Assembly (NCBI GenBank): GCA_031267155.1
Contig: JAIRZR010000415.1
Coordinates: 1-10,051 of the forward strand
DNA length: 10,051 nucleotides
Source of the DNA: Prevotellaceae bacterium
GTDB lineage: Bacteria; Bacteroidota; Bacteroidia; Bacteroidales; UBA932
Direction: 5' to 3'
Positions 1 to 5,596 of the stretch are shown one piece after another. The translations under genes and the position numbers were made by a program. Every line of letters begins with the position of its first letter. Position 1 is the first letter of the stretch. The notes under the pieces were generated by a model. That model saw nothing but the letters and a program-made list of their open reading frames with translations, was not told where the DNA came from and searched no databases.

Positions 1-198
1 AAGGTAATAGCCTTTCTATCGGGAATCGAAAACTTATATTGTATCGGACGAAACGGACAGCACAGGTACAATAATATGGATCATTCCATGCTGACCGCTA
101 TGGCAGCGATTGATTGTATTCTTGCCAATAATAGTGATAAATCCATCATATGGGACGTTAATACAGAAGAGGAATATCACGAAAATAAAAATAAATAA
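1..198 (+). CDS. FAD-dependent oxidoreductase (amine oxidase / HemY-like), C-terminal end only
   Basis: Frame 1 is open from the first base to a TAA at 196-198, giving the last 65 residues of a protein whose start lies outside the window. Residues 9-35 read IENLYCIGRNGQHRYNNMDH and then SMLTAMA. This resembles the C-terminal FAD-contacting segment (GRNGxHrYNNxDHSMLTA) of the COG1232-type protoporphyrinogen-oxidase/amine-oxidase-like flavoproteins often found in bacterial sugar and glycosyltransferase clusters. The protein would be a cytoplasmic flavoenzyme; its substrate cannot be told from the tail. The end is hydrophilic (EEEYHENKNK) and typical of a natural C-terminus. A terminator-like hairpin follows 77 nt downstream, so this is probably the last gene of its transcription unit. 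The family call rests on one remembered motif; the reading frame itself is clear. Confidence 0.72.
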   Translation, partial: KVIAFLSGIENLYCIGRNGQHRYNNMDHSMLTAMAAIDCILANNSDKSIIWDVNTEEEYHENKNK

Positions 199-274
199 GC
201 ATGCTATACACAGACCAAGAGCTAATTTAATTTTTTATTCGTCAAAAGAAATTTTTTATCTGTATTTGCAAAAC

Positions 275-330
275 AAAAAAGTTGCATTCAGTAGTTGAAA
301 CTACGGAATAACCTTTTTGCTTTTTTATTT
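275..330 (+). terminator. Intrinsic terminator after the oxidoreductase gene
   Basis: An A-run (275-280) leads into a hairpin. GTT 281-283 pairs with AAC 310-312, ATTC 286-289 with GAAT 306-309, and GTAG 291-294 with CTAC 301-304, around the loop TTGAAA. A second arm of T residues (314-318) and a T-rich run (321-330) follow. The A-tract, hairpin and T-tract layout 77 nt after the stop at 198 fits a Rho-independent terminator, and the A/T arms could also serve the opposite strand. The stem has a mismatch (290/305) and small bulges, so it is not perfect. Confidence 0.6.
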
Positions 331-351
331 TTTATTTCAAAAAAATCTCAC

Positions 352-359
352 TACTTTTG
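352..359 (+). promoter_or_regulatory. Candidate Bacteroidota -7 box upstream of the structured RNA
   Basis: TACTTTTG matches the Bacteroidota primary sigma -7 consensus TAnnTTTG exactly. No clear TTTG -33 box is seen 19-21 nt upstream, only a T-rich stretch. Transcription would begin near 364 and run into the structured element at about 430. A second, poorer AT-rich candidate (TATATTAA, around 418-427) lies directly before the element and would suit a transcript starting at its first helix. Which one is used cannot be decided by reading. Confidence 0.35.
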
Positions 360-429
360 TCACGATTTTAAACAGTATTATCAATTTTTAATAAAGAAAC
401 AGATACTATTTTAACATTATATATTAATT

Positions 430-596
430 GAAAAAGCGTTAGCTTTTATTCTTGGTTTAGAAACTTAGACAATTTCAAGACGGTACAAGAGTAAGTAGTC
501 CGACGCTCACGTCGTTTACCGGCGTGGGCTTACTTATTTGTACCGAAGGTAGTCTAAGACCTCTAAACCAGATAAAGTTAAAGTCCCACGCTTTTC
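430..596 (+). ncRNA. Candidate rod-shaped structured RNA of about 165 nt, unidentified
   Basis: This intergenic stretch folds, by direct inspection, into one long interrupted rod. The nested helices from outside in are: AAAAGCGT 432-439 with ACGCTTTT 588-595; TGGTTTAGA 453-461 with TCTAAACCA 562-570; CTTAGAC 464-470 with GTCTAAG 552-558; CGGTACAA 481-488 with TTGTACCG 538-545; and AGTAAG 490-495 with CTTACT 529-534. An apical stem continues as TCC/GGG and ACGC 503-506 with GCGT 522-525. All main helices are perfect Watson-Crick. Extra pairing TTTAT 445-449 with ATAAA 572-576 could shorten the large internal loop near the base. Two internal loops (440-452/571-587 and 471-480/546-551) interrupt the rod. 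No ORF fits the region, and TTTTCTATTTT at the 3' end could help termination. The overall shape recalls 6S RNA, but I cannot confirm that family. A long leader of the downstream lipoprotein ORF is the alternative. The strand is not fixed by pairing; plus is chosen from the candidate promoter and T-rich 3' end. Confidence 0.6.
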
Positions 597-604
597 TATT
601 TTAA

Positions 605-622
605 ATTAAAATCAGTTTTAAT
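605..622. repeat. Small AT-only inverted repeat 3' of the structured RNA
   Basis: ATTAAAA (605-611) and TTTTAAT (616-622) form a perfect 7-bp stem around the loop TCAG. It sits 10 nt after the rod-shaped RNA. It could be a weak stop for that transcript or a chance palindrome in AT-rich DNA; no T-run follows it. Confidence 0.3.
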
Positions 623-662
623 CTGCCGACCCGGGACGGAAAGCAACAAATAATTATGTATC

Positions 663-794
663 ATGAGAAGGTTTAATTTCTTTTTGTTCAGTTGCTTTTT
701 AGCAACATGCATGTGTTTAACGGTCGGATGCGAAGATAAAGACGACCCTAATGACCCCGATAATGCTGTTGCGGCACACCGGAAACTGCACTGA
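663..794 (+). CDS. Small lipoprotein ORF, probably a truncated or frameshifted remnant
   Basis: The ATG at 663 opens a 43-residue frame ending in TGA at 792-794. It has a convincing lipoprotein signal: a basic start MRRF, a hydrophobic core over residues 5-22, and the lipobox LTVGC with Cys23 as the lipidated residue. An acidic stretch EDKDDPNDPDN follows, as is common just after the lipid anchor in Bacteroidota lipoproteins. The chain then breaks off as AVAAHRKLH. Starting at 773 the +2 frame reads GTPETALKLDANQG and stays open to a TGA at 911-913, so a one- or two-base indel near 770 may have cut a longer gene. No clear ribosome-binding site or TAnnTTTG box lies upstream. A functional short lipoprotein or a pure remnant are both possible. 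It converges on the permease gene that ends at 917. Confidence 0.4.
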   Translation: MRRFNFFLFSCFLATCMCLTVGCEDKDDPNDPDNAVAAHRKLH

Positions 795-830
795 AACTGG
801 ACGCAAACCAGGGATGTAAATCAATTTGTC

Positions 831-859
831 GCATCCTAAATCCTTCGGATTTAGGATGC
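831..859. terminator. Perfect 13-bp hairpin between convergent genes, possible terminator
   Basis: GCATCCTAAATCC (831-843) is followed by the loop TTC and its exact reverse complement GGATTTAGGATGC (847-859). The hairpin lies 57 bp beyond the 3' end of the efflux operon (stop at 917-919, minus strand) and downstream of the lipoprotein ORF, so it is placed to end transcription from either side. There is no T-run after the stem on either strand, which is why Rho-independent termination is not certain. A dispersed palindromic repeat unit is the other reading. The rest of 795-916 holds no gene that I can support. Confidence 0.5.
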
Positions 860-916
860 AATAATAGACATATCGGAAGATATGGAGATGTACAGGGCAA
901 TATTCGTCATTGATTC

Positions 917-2137
917 TCATTCATACCGCAAGGCATTGATCGAGTCCAGCGACGCCGCCTTTTTCGCCGGATACCAGCCAAAGAAAATCCCCGTCGCCGC
1001 GCAGACCAGAAACGAAATCCCCACCGCCGGAACACTGACGATAAACGGCCATTTCAACCCGGCGGACGCCGCATACGACATCAGCAGTCCGAGCAAAATC
1101 CCGATGACGCCCCCTATCAGGCTCAGGATAATGCTTTCGCACAGGAACTGCATCAGGATATCCCGGTTTTTCGCGCCGATAGACATCCGCAAGCCGATTT
1201 CCTTGATGCGCTCGGTGACAGTCACGTACATGATGTTCATGATGCCGATACCTCCGACAAGCAGCGAAATGGATGCAATCGCCGCCAGGAGGACAGTCAG
1301 GAAACCGGTAACCGAATTCATCATCTCCAGCATTTCCTGCTGGGTGCGGACGTCAAACTCATTTGCCTGTCCCGGTTTTATCTTGTGGACGGCGTGCAAA
1401 ACCGCCTCAATTTCCTGCGTTGCCAGTCCGGCGGTCTCTTCCGACTGCGCCGACGCCATAATCATGTGAATATACGTTATTGCCAGTATCCGCTTTTGCA
1501 CGGTGGTATAAGGCACAATCAGCACATCATCCATGTCCTGCCCCATCTGGTTTTGTCCCTTGCCTTCCAAAATGCCGATAACCCGAAACGGTATTTTATT
1601 GAAACGAATGGTTTTTCCTAAAGGATTTTCCCCGCCGGGAAAGAGGTTTTTTACTACGGTTTTCCCGATAATGCAAACTTTGGCGGAATTGCGCACATCC
1701 AGTTCGGTAAAGTTGATGCCCGATGCGATTTTGTATTTGCGAATGGAAATCAGTTCCGAATTGCCGCCCTGCACGCTGCCCAGCCAGTTGTTCGCGCCAT
1801 TGACTAATTGTCCGCTGGCATTTACCAGCGGCGAAACGGCGCTCACGTACTTCGCCTGACTGCGGATGGCGTCCACATCTTTCGCCGTAAGCGTCTGCAC
1901 GTTGGACGAGCCGAGATTTACGCCGCCCTGCCGCTGACTGGCGCGCATCACCATAATCAGGTTTGTTCCCATGGAAGAAATCTGGTTGTTGATGCTTTGA
2001 GACGAACTCTGTCCCAGGCTGACCATGGCAATGACCGACGATATGCCGATAATAATGCCCAGCATGGTCAGAAACGCCCGCGTTTTGTTGCGAAGCAAGG
2101 CTTTATAAGCTATTTTGAATAAATTCGAAAAGTTCAT
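917..2137 (-). CDS. MacB-type ABC transporter permease (FtsX family)
   Basis: This 406-residue inner-membrane protein has the MacB permease architecture. The amphipathic start (NLFKIAYKALLRNKTRAFLT) leads into the first membrane helix, about residues 21-42 (LGIIIGISSVIAMVSLG). A periplasmic MacB core domain follows, about 43-275, with the family-typical stretches NPLGKTIRF and FRVIGILE. The FtsX domain has three more helices in the last 130 residues, including LLVGGIGIMNIMYVTVTERIKEIGLRMSIGA, written here only to mark the conserved TERxxEIGxRxxxGA coupling motif. The ATPase is not fused but encoded just upstream, with 24 nt between them. In MacB systems the permease works as a dimer that couples cytoplasmic ATP hydrolysis to periplasmic movement, pushing substrate through the adaptor and outer-membrane factor. 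It is the last gene of the operon. The start at 2137 is the only one that keeps the whole N-terminal motif; the leader is AT-rich with no Shine-Dalgarno sequence. Substrate unknown. Confidence 0.93.
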   Translation of the reverse strand: MNFSNLFKIAYKALLRNKTRAFLTMLGIIIGISSVIAMVSLGQSSSQSINNQISSMGTNLIMVMRASQRQGGVNLGSSNVQTLTAKDVDAIRSQAKYVSAVSPLVNASGQLVNGANNWLGSVQGGNSELISIRKYKIASGINFTELDVRNSAKVCIIGKTVVKNLFPGGENPLGKTIRFNKIPFRVIGILEGKGQNQMGQDMDDVLIVPYTTVQKRILAITYIHMIMASAQSEETAGLATQEIEAVLHAVHKIKPGQANEFDVRTQQEMLEMMNSVTGFLTVLLAAIASISLLVGGIGIMNIMYVTVTERIKEIGLRMSIGAKNRDILMQFLCESIILSLIGGVIGILLGLLMSYAASAGLKWPFIVSVPAVGISFLVCAATGIFFGWYPAKKAASLDSINALRYE

Positions 2138-2147
2138 TGTGTTTTAA

Positions 2148-2227
2148 TTACGAATTAGAAATTACGAATTACGAATACAGGAATCAGGAATTACGGCTTC
2201 GTAATTCGTCATTTGTAATTCGTCATT
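2148..2227. repeat. AATTACGAATT-type repeat forming an imperfect palindrome at the ATPase/permease junction
   Basis: The left part (about 2148-2177) repeats ATTACGAATT in direct order, while the right part (2200-2227) carries CGTAATTCGTCATT and GTAATTCGTCATT in the opposite sense. At the centre GAATTACG (2188-2195) faces CGTAATTC (2200-2207) across GCTT, a perfect 8-bp stem. This looks like the short filler repeat seen between many Bacteroidota and cyanobacterial genes, which codes for NDELxMTNYE-like peptides. Here it spans the 24-nt gap and the last 20 or so codons of the ATPase gene. In the operon mRNA it would form a hairpin directly before the permease start. Confidence 0.65.
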
Positions 2228-2941
2228 GATACAGTCTTTTGCCGACTGCGCCGCTACCGGACTGTCCTTGATAATATGTCCGTCGCGCAGTTGAATGATA
2301 CGACCGGTAAAAACGGCAATATCGGGTTCGTGCGTAACGAAAGCAATTGTTTTTCCTTCGCTGTTCAGTTGCTGAAAGAGACTCATGATTTCATAGGAAG
2401 TACGGGTATCCAGATTTCCGGTCGCTTCGTCGGCTAAGAGGATGACCGGATCGTTTACCAGTGCGCGGGCAATCGCCACCCGCTGCTGTTGTCCGCCCGA
2501 AAGCTGGTTCGGCGTATGCATCATCCGATCCTGCAAGCCAACCTGTTCCAGCGCCCGGACGGATCTTTCGCGGCGTTCTTTCGCTGAAACCGTGTGGTTG
2601 TAGAGCAAAGGCAATTCCACATTTTCCAAAGCGGACGTGCGGGGCAAGAGATTGTAGGATTGAAAAATAAATCCGATTTTGCGGTTGCGCAGGGTGGACA
2701 GCTCATCTTTGCTGCGACGGCTGACGGCAATTCCGTCAATATAGTATTCGCCTGCCGTCGGACGGTCCAGGCAACCCAAAATGTTCAGCAAGGTCGATTT
2801 CCCGCTTCCGCTCGCTCCCATGATGCTGACAAACTCTCCGGCACGAATCGTAAACGAGATACCTTTCAGTGCGTGAACTTCTTCGCTTCCCACCTGGAAC
2901 GTGCGCCGGAGGCAATCCGCTTTTATAATTTCATCCATCAT
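2162..2941 (-). CDS. MacB/LolD-type ABC transporter ATP-binding protein
   Basis: This 259-residue protein is a complete ABC ATPase of the MacB/LolD group. It has Walker A GASGSGKST at residues 42-50, Q-loop Gln94 in FIFQSYNLLP, signature LSGGQQQR at 147-154, Walker B VILLADE at 166-172 (catalytic Glu172), the D-loop in ATGNLD, and the switch His204 in FVTHEPD. It would dimerise on the cytoplasmic face and drive the MacB-type permease encoded 24 nt downstream. Family members usually end near residue 225-235. Here the last 20 or so residues, NDELQMTNYEAVIPDS onward, are encoded by an intergenic-type repeat and are unlikely to be part of the fold. Two ATG codons stand in tandem (MM); translation could start at 2941 or 2938. 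It lies 28 nt after the adaptor gene. Confidence 0.94.
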   Translation of the reverse strand: MMDEIIKADCLRRTFQVGSEEVHALKGISFTIRAGEFVSIMGASGSGKSTLLNILGCLDRPTAGEYYIDGIAVSRRSKDELSTLRNRKIGFIFQSYNLLPRTSALENVELPLLYNHTVSAKERRERSVRALEQVGLQDRMMHTPNQLSGGQQQRVAIARALVNDPVILLADEATGNLDTRTSYEIMSLFQQLNSEGKTIAFVTHEPDIAVFTGRIIQLRDGHIIKDSPVAAQSAKDCINDELQMTNYEAVIPDSCIRNS

Positions 2942-2943
2942 AA

Positions 2944-2975
2944 AACTCTTAGTTCTTAATTCTTAACTCTTAGTT
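2944..2975. repeat. 11-bp direct repeat at the adaptor/ATPase junction
   Basis: AACTCTTAGTT occurs at 2944-2954 and again at 2965-2975, separated by CTTAATTCTT. It fills the 28-nt gap between the adaptor stop codon (2970-2972) and the ATPase start and runs a few bases into the end of the adaptor gene. Read on the coding strand it is an AAGAATTAAGAA-type low-complexity filler, different in sequence from the repeat at the next junction. Confidence 0.55.
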
Positions 2976-4148
2976 TCTTCTGCGCGGCGGTCCGGGCATG
3001 AGCGGATTGCTCGACGGCATTTCCGGCATATTCTGTTTTCCGACGGACGCCGACAGGACGACTGTTTCGTTCGCTTTCAGACCTTCCGTCACAATCACGT
3101 TCACACCGTCGGACAGTCCGGTCTTTATCGCCCGGCGCATCAGGCTGTCCGGCGCCTGCAACCAGACGGCGGCGCCATTCGTTTGTCCGGGAGCGGGCAA
3201 TGGAGGTTTCATTTTCAGATGTGCAAAGATTTCCGGCAGGGGAATGAATTGCAGGGCTTCCGCCGGAACGGTTATTCCGCGTTCTGTTTGCGTGATAATC
3301 ATAATGCTGGCAGTCATTCCCGGATAGAGTCTTTCTTCCGGGTTCGGCGCTTCCACGATGACCGTATAGGTGACCACGTTGTTGGTAACTACAGGCTGCA
3401 GGCGTATCTGGTTGACGGTTCCTTCAAATGTATCGTCGCTGTAAGCATCTACGGTGAAGCGGACGTGTTGCCCTGCCCGGACTCGACCAATGTCGGCTTC
3501 GTCCACATCGGCTTCGACCTGCATCTTTTTCAAATCGTTGGCAATCGTAAACAGAGTCGGCGTGTTAAACGAAGCCGCTACGGTCTGCCCCTGTTCCACA
3601 GAACGGTCCAGGATCACGCCGTCGATAGGCGAATAAATTTCGGCATACGACAGGTTTACCTGCGCCTGATGCAGGTTGGCTTTCGCCCGGGCTAATGCGG
3701 TTTCTGCCTGCGCCAGACGATTGACCGCTTCTTCGCAGGCGGCTTCGGTTGCCGCTTTTACGTCATGCAACTGTTGGGTACGGTCGTAACTTTGCTGCGC
3801 ATATTTCAGGTCGCTTTCCGCGCTTGTCAAGCCGGCTTTTGCCTGCGTCACCTGCTCGCTGAGTGTCGATTTGTCGATTTCGGCAAGCAACTGTCCCTTT
3901 TTCACCTGCGAATTGTAGTCTGCGTATATCTTCTCGATAACGCCGGAAACCTGCGTTCCGACTTCCACCTTATCCACCGGCTGAACATATCCGGTAGCGG
4001 TGACCGTCATTTCAACGGTTTCTTCCTGCGCCTGCGCCGTGTTGAAATGAATTTCCCGGCTTCCCCTGTTTTTCAGGAGAAAAAAAAGCAGGAGGAGAAC
4101 TGCAACGATACCGGCTATAGCTACCCAAATGGCTGTTTTCTTTTTCAT
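2970..4148 (-). CDS. MacA-like periplasmic adaptor (membrane fusion protein, HlyD/RND family)
   Basis: This 392-residue protein links the inner-membrane transporter to the outer-membrane factor. It begins with KKK and a single membrane anchor (about residues 6-25, rich in I, V and L). The first lipoyl half-motif is at about 61-92 (VEVGTQVSGVIEKIYADYNS and then VKKGQLLAEID). An alpha-helical hairpin rich in Ala, Gln and Glu runs over about 93-167. The second lipoyl half is at about 170-205 (YSPIDGVILDRSVEQGQTVA), and beta-barrel and membrane-proximal domains follow. The C-terminus is Pro-rich and basic (MPGPPRRRN). The organisation matches MacA, whose hairpins form a hexameric tube contacting TolC. 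It starts 7 nt after the outer-membrane factor gene, so the two are surely co-transcribed. A non-cleaved anchor rather than a lipoprotein signal is inferred, since no lipobox Cys is present. Confidence 0.92.
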   Translation of the reverse strand: MKKKTAIWVAIAGIVAVLLLLFFLLKNRGSREIHFNTAQAQEETVEMTVTATGYVQPVDKVEVGTQVSGVIEKIYADYNSQVKKGQLLAEIDKSTLSEQVTQAKAGLTSAESDLKYAQQSYDRTQQLHDVKAATEAACEEAVNRLAQAETALARAKANLHQAQVNLSYAEIYSPIDGVILDRSVEQGQTVAASFNTPTLFTIANDLKKMQVEADVDEADIGRVRAGQHVRFTVDAYSDDTFEGTVNQIRLQPVVTNNVVTYTVIVEAPNPEERLYPGMTASIMIITQTERGITVPAEALQFIPLPEIFAHLKMKPPLPAPGQTNGAAVWLQAPDSLMRRAIKTGLSDGVNVIVTEGLKANETVVLSASVGKQNMPEMPSSNPLMPGPPRRRN

Positions 4149-4155
4149 ATTGTGA

Positions 4156-5469
4156 TTACATTTTTATTTGAACACCTTGATATACATCTAAAATCTTTCG
4201 TTTCAGGATAAACTCATATTTACTTTGAATATAATCGTTTAATGCGCTGATGTAGTTGTTTTGCTGTTGCAGCAAATCGACTGCCGTAATTGAGCCGACC
4301 TGAAACTGCGCCCGGTAAACGTCGAACGTTTTTGACCAGGCATTTTGGCGGACGTCCGTTGTCCGGTATTTATTGTAAGCGGAAACGACGTTCCGGTATT
4401 CGGAGGCAACGGTTTGCCGGACATCCAGTTCGGTCTGTTTCCGGTCGAGTTCGGCCTGCTGGAGGGCGATGCGGCTTTGCGTCACTTTCGATCGGGTGCG
4501 GCTGTTGTCGTAAATCGGAATGCTGAGCGAGATGCCGATTTGTTCGTTCAGGCGGTCGGAAAGCTGGTTGCCAAATCGGTTGTAGTCTGCGGCATGTCCC
4601 GTTCCGACGCTCCCTTGAAAGCTAACGGTAGGCAGGTAACTGGCTTTCGCCATTTTGAGACTCGTTTGGGCAATGTCGATGTTGTACTGGCTGATTTTCA
4701 AGTCGGGCAACGTGCCGATCGTACTGTTCAGTACCTCGTCCAGCGATGGCAGGATGCTCATTTCCAGCAGAGCGGCGGTATCGGGATAAATGATTTGAAT
4801 GTTGTTTTCGGGCGATATGGAAAGGAGTCCTTTCAAGTCCAGCAAGCTGTTGCCGTGAGCAATCTGCGTATTGACGACGTTGTTTTTGTCGCCGGCATAC
4901 TGCGCTTCGAGGAGCAGGTAGTCGCTTTCCAGTATCTGTCCGGCGCGAAACTGCTCCCTGCCCTGCTTCCACTGTTCCTCGCTGGCGTTGAGGACGGTTT
5001 CCTGGTATTTGAGCAGTTCCTCGTTTCCAAGTACGGTCAGGAATGTTTGCAGTATTCGGATGGTCAGGCTGTTTTCGTACTGGGAAGTCTGGTAATAAGC
5101 CTGTTCCATCTGCAACCTGTTCTGTTCGATGGCATTCGAAATATTCCCGCCCTGATACAGGGTAAGACCGGCATTCAGAGCGTAGTTTCCGTTTAGAGAA
5201 GCGCTGTTTCCCTTGCTGTTGCTCCAGCTTTCGTTGAGGGAGGCGTTCAGGCTGGGAAGCCGTTCTTTTTTCGATTGCTGATAAGAATCTTCCCTTGCAT
5301 CTTCGGAGAGCTTCAGGGAAAGGAGGTTGTAATTGTTGTTCCTCGCGTGATTCAGGCAGTCTTCCAGCGTAAAACGGTAAACGGGAGCGGGCGCCGCTTC
5401 CTGTGCAATGCCCGTTTCTCCCGCTATGCCGATAAGAGTTGCGATAAGACCTGAAATAATCTTTTTCAT
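4156..5469 (-). CDS. TolC-family outer-membrane efflux protein
   Basis: This 437-residue outer-membrane channel protein is the first gene of the efflux operon. The chosen start (5469) gives a clear Sec signal peptide, MKKIISGLIATLIGIAGETG, ending near AQ at residue 23. It is preceded by an AGAAAGGAAA ribosome-binding stretch and a TAnnTTTG promoter box at 5503-5496. Two OEP repeats follow. The first begins YRFTLEDCLNHARNNNYNLL, with the family-typical SLKLSEDAREDSYQQSKKERLPSL and the beta-strand GLTLYQGG. The second has LPDLKISQYNIDIAQTSLKMAKASYLPTVS, marked here by its LP and YLP turns, and ISLSIPIYDNSRTR. Long heptad-like helical stretches match the periplasmic tunnel. It would form a trimeric channel with the adaptor encoded 7 nt downstream. 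The frame stays open upstream to 5832 through the tandem repeat, but that 121-residue HKHVS extension would destroy the signal peptide and is rejected. Confidence 0.92.
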   Translation of the reverse strand: MKKIISGLIATLIGIAGETGIAQEAAPAPVYRFTLEDCLNHARNNNYNLLSLKLSEDAREDSYQQSKKERLPSLNASLNESWSNSKGNSASLNGNYALNAGLTLYQGGNISNAIEQNRLQMEQAYYQTSQYENSLTIRILQTFLTVLGNEELLKYQETVLNASEEQWKQGREQFRAGQILESDYLLLEAQYAGDKNNVVNTQIAHGNSLLDLKGLLSISPENNIQIIYPDTAALLEMSILPSLDEVLNSTIGTLPDLKISQYNIDIAQTSLKMAKASYLPTVSFQGSVGTGHAADYNRFGNQLSDRLNEQIGISLSIPIYDNSRTRSKVTQSRIALQQAELDRKQTELDVRQTVASEYRNVVSAYNKYRTTDVRQNAWSKTFDVYRAQFQVGSITAVDLLQQQNNYISALNDYIQSKYEFILKRKILDVYQGVQIKM

Positions 5470-5495
5470 TTTTTCCTTTCTGCTTTTATTGAATG

Positions 5496-5503
5496 CAAAA
5501 GTA
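5496..5503 (-). promoter_or_regulatory. -7 promoter box of the efflux operon
   Basis: On the minus strand this reads TACTTTTG, an exact match to the Bacteroidota -7 consensus TAnnTTTG. It lies 26 nt before the start codon at 5469, giving a short leader with a purine-rich AGAAAGGAAA ribosome-binding stretch. The -33 box is poor: only TTTTCC around 5533-5528 is seen, further away than the usual spacing. Its position inside the open upstream extension supports the start at 5469. Confidence 0.55.
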
Positions 5504-5596
5504 AGGGAAAGCCGGGCGCGAATGGCCGGAAAAGATGCTGAAGCGGGAAAAATAGCGGTCGAAACGGAGAAAGGAAGGGTTAAAGTTATTACGCCA

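Noticed and set aside
110..298. 62-residue plus-strand ORF
   Set aside because: It overlaps the end of the flavoprotein gene in another frame and runs into AT-rich DNA and the terminator; low-complexity I/K/N content.
430..596. tRNA, tmRNA or SRP RNA
   Set aside because: No cloverleaf, CCA end, T-loop GTTCRA motif or SRP tetraloop region is visible; the shape is a single interrupted rod.
882..1469. 195-residue plus-strand ORF
   Set aside because: It is antisense to the conserved FtsX domain of the permease, its composition is that of a shadow frame, and it shows no recognisable motif.
2148..2227. Insertion sequence ends or attachment site
   Set aside because: There is no transposase or integrase, no target-site duplication, and the sequence is a low-complexity filler of direct and inverted short words.
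4345..5196. 283-residue plus-strand ORF
   Set aside because: It is fully antisense to the TolC-like gene, whose family motifs are clear on the minus strand.
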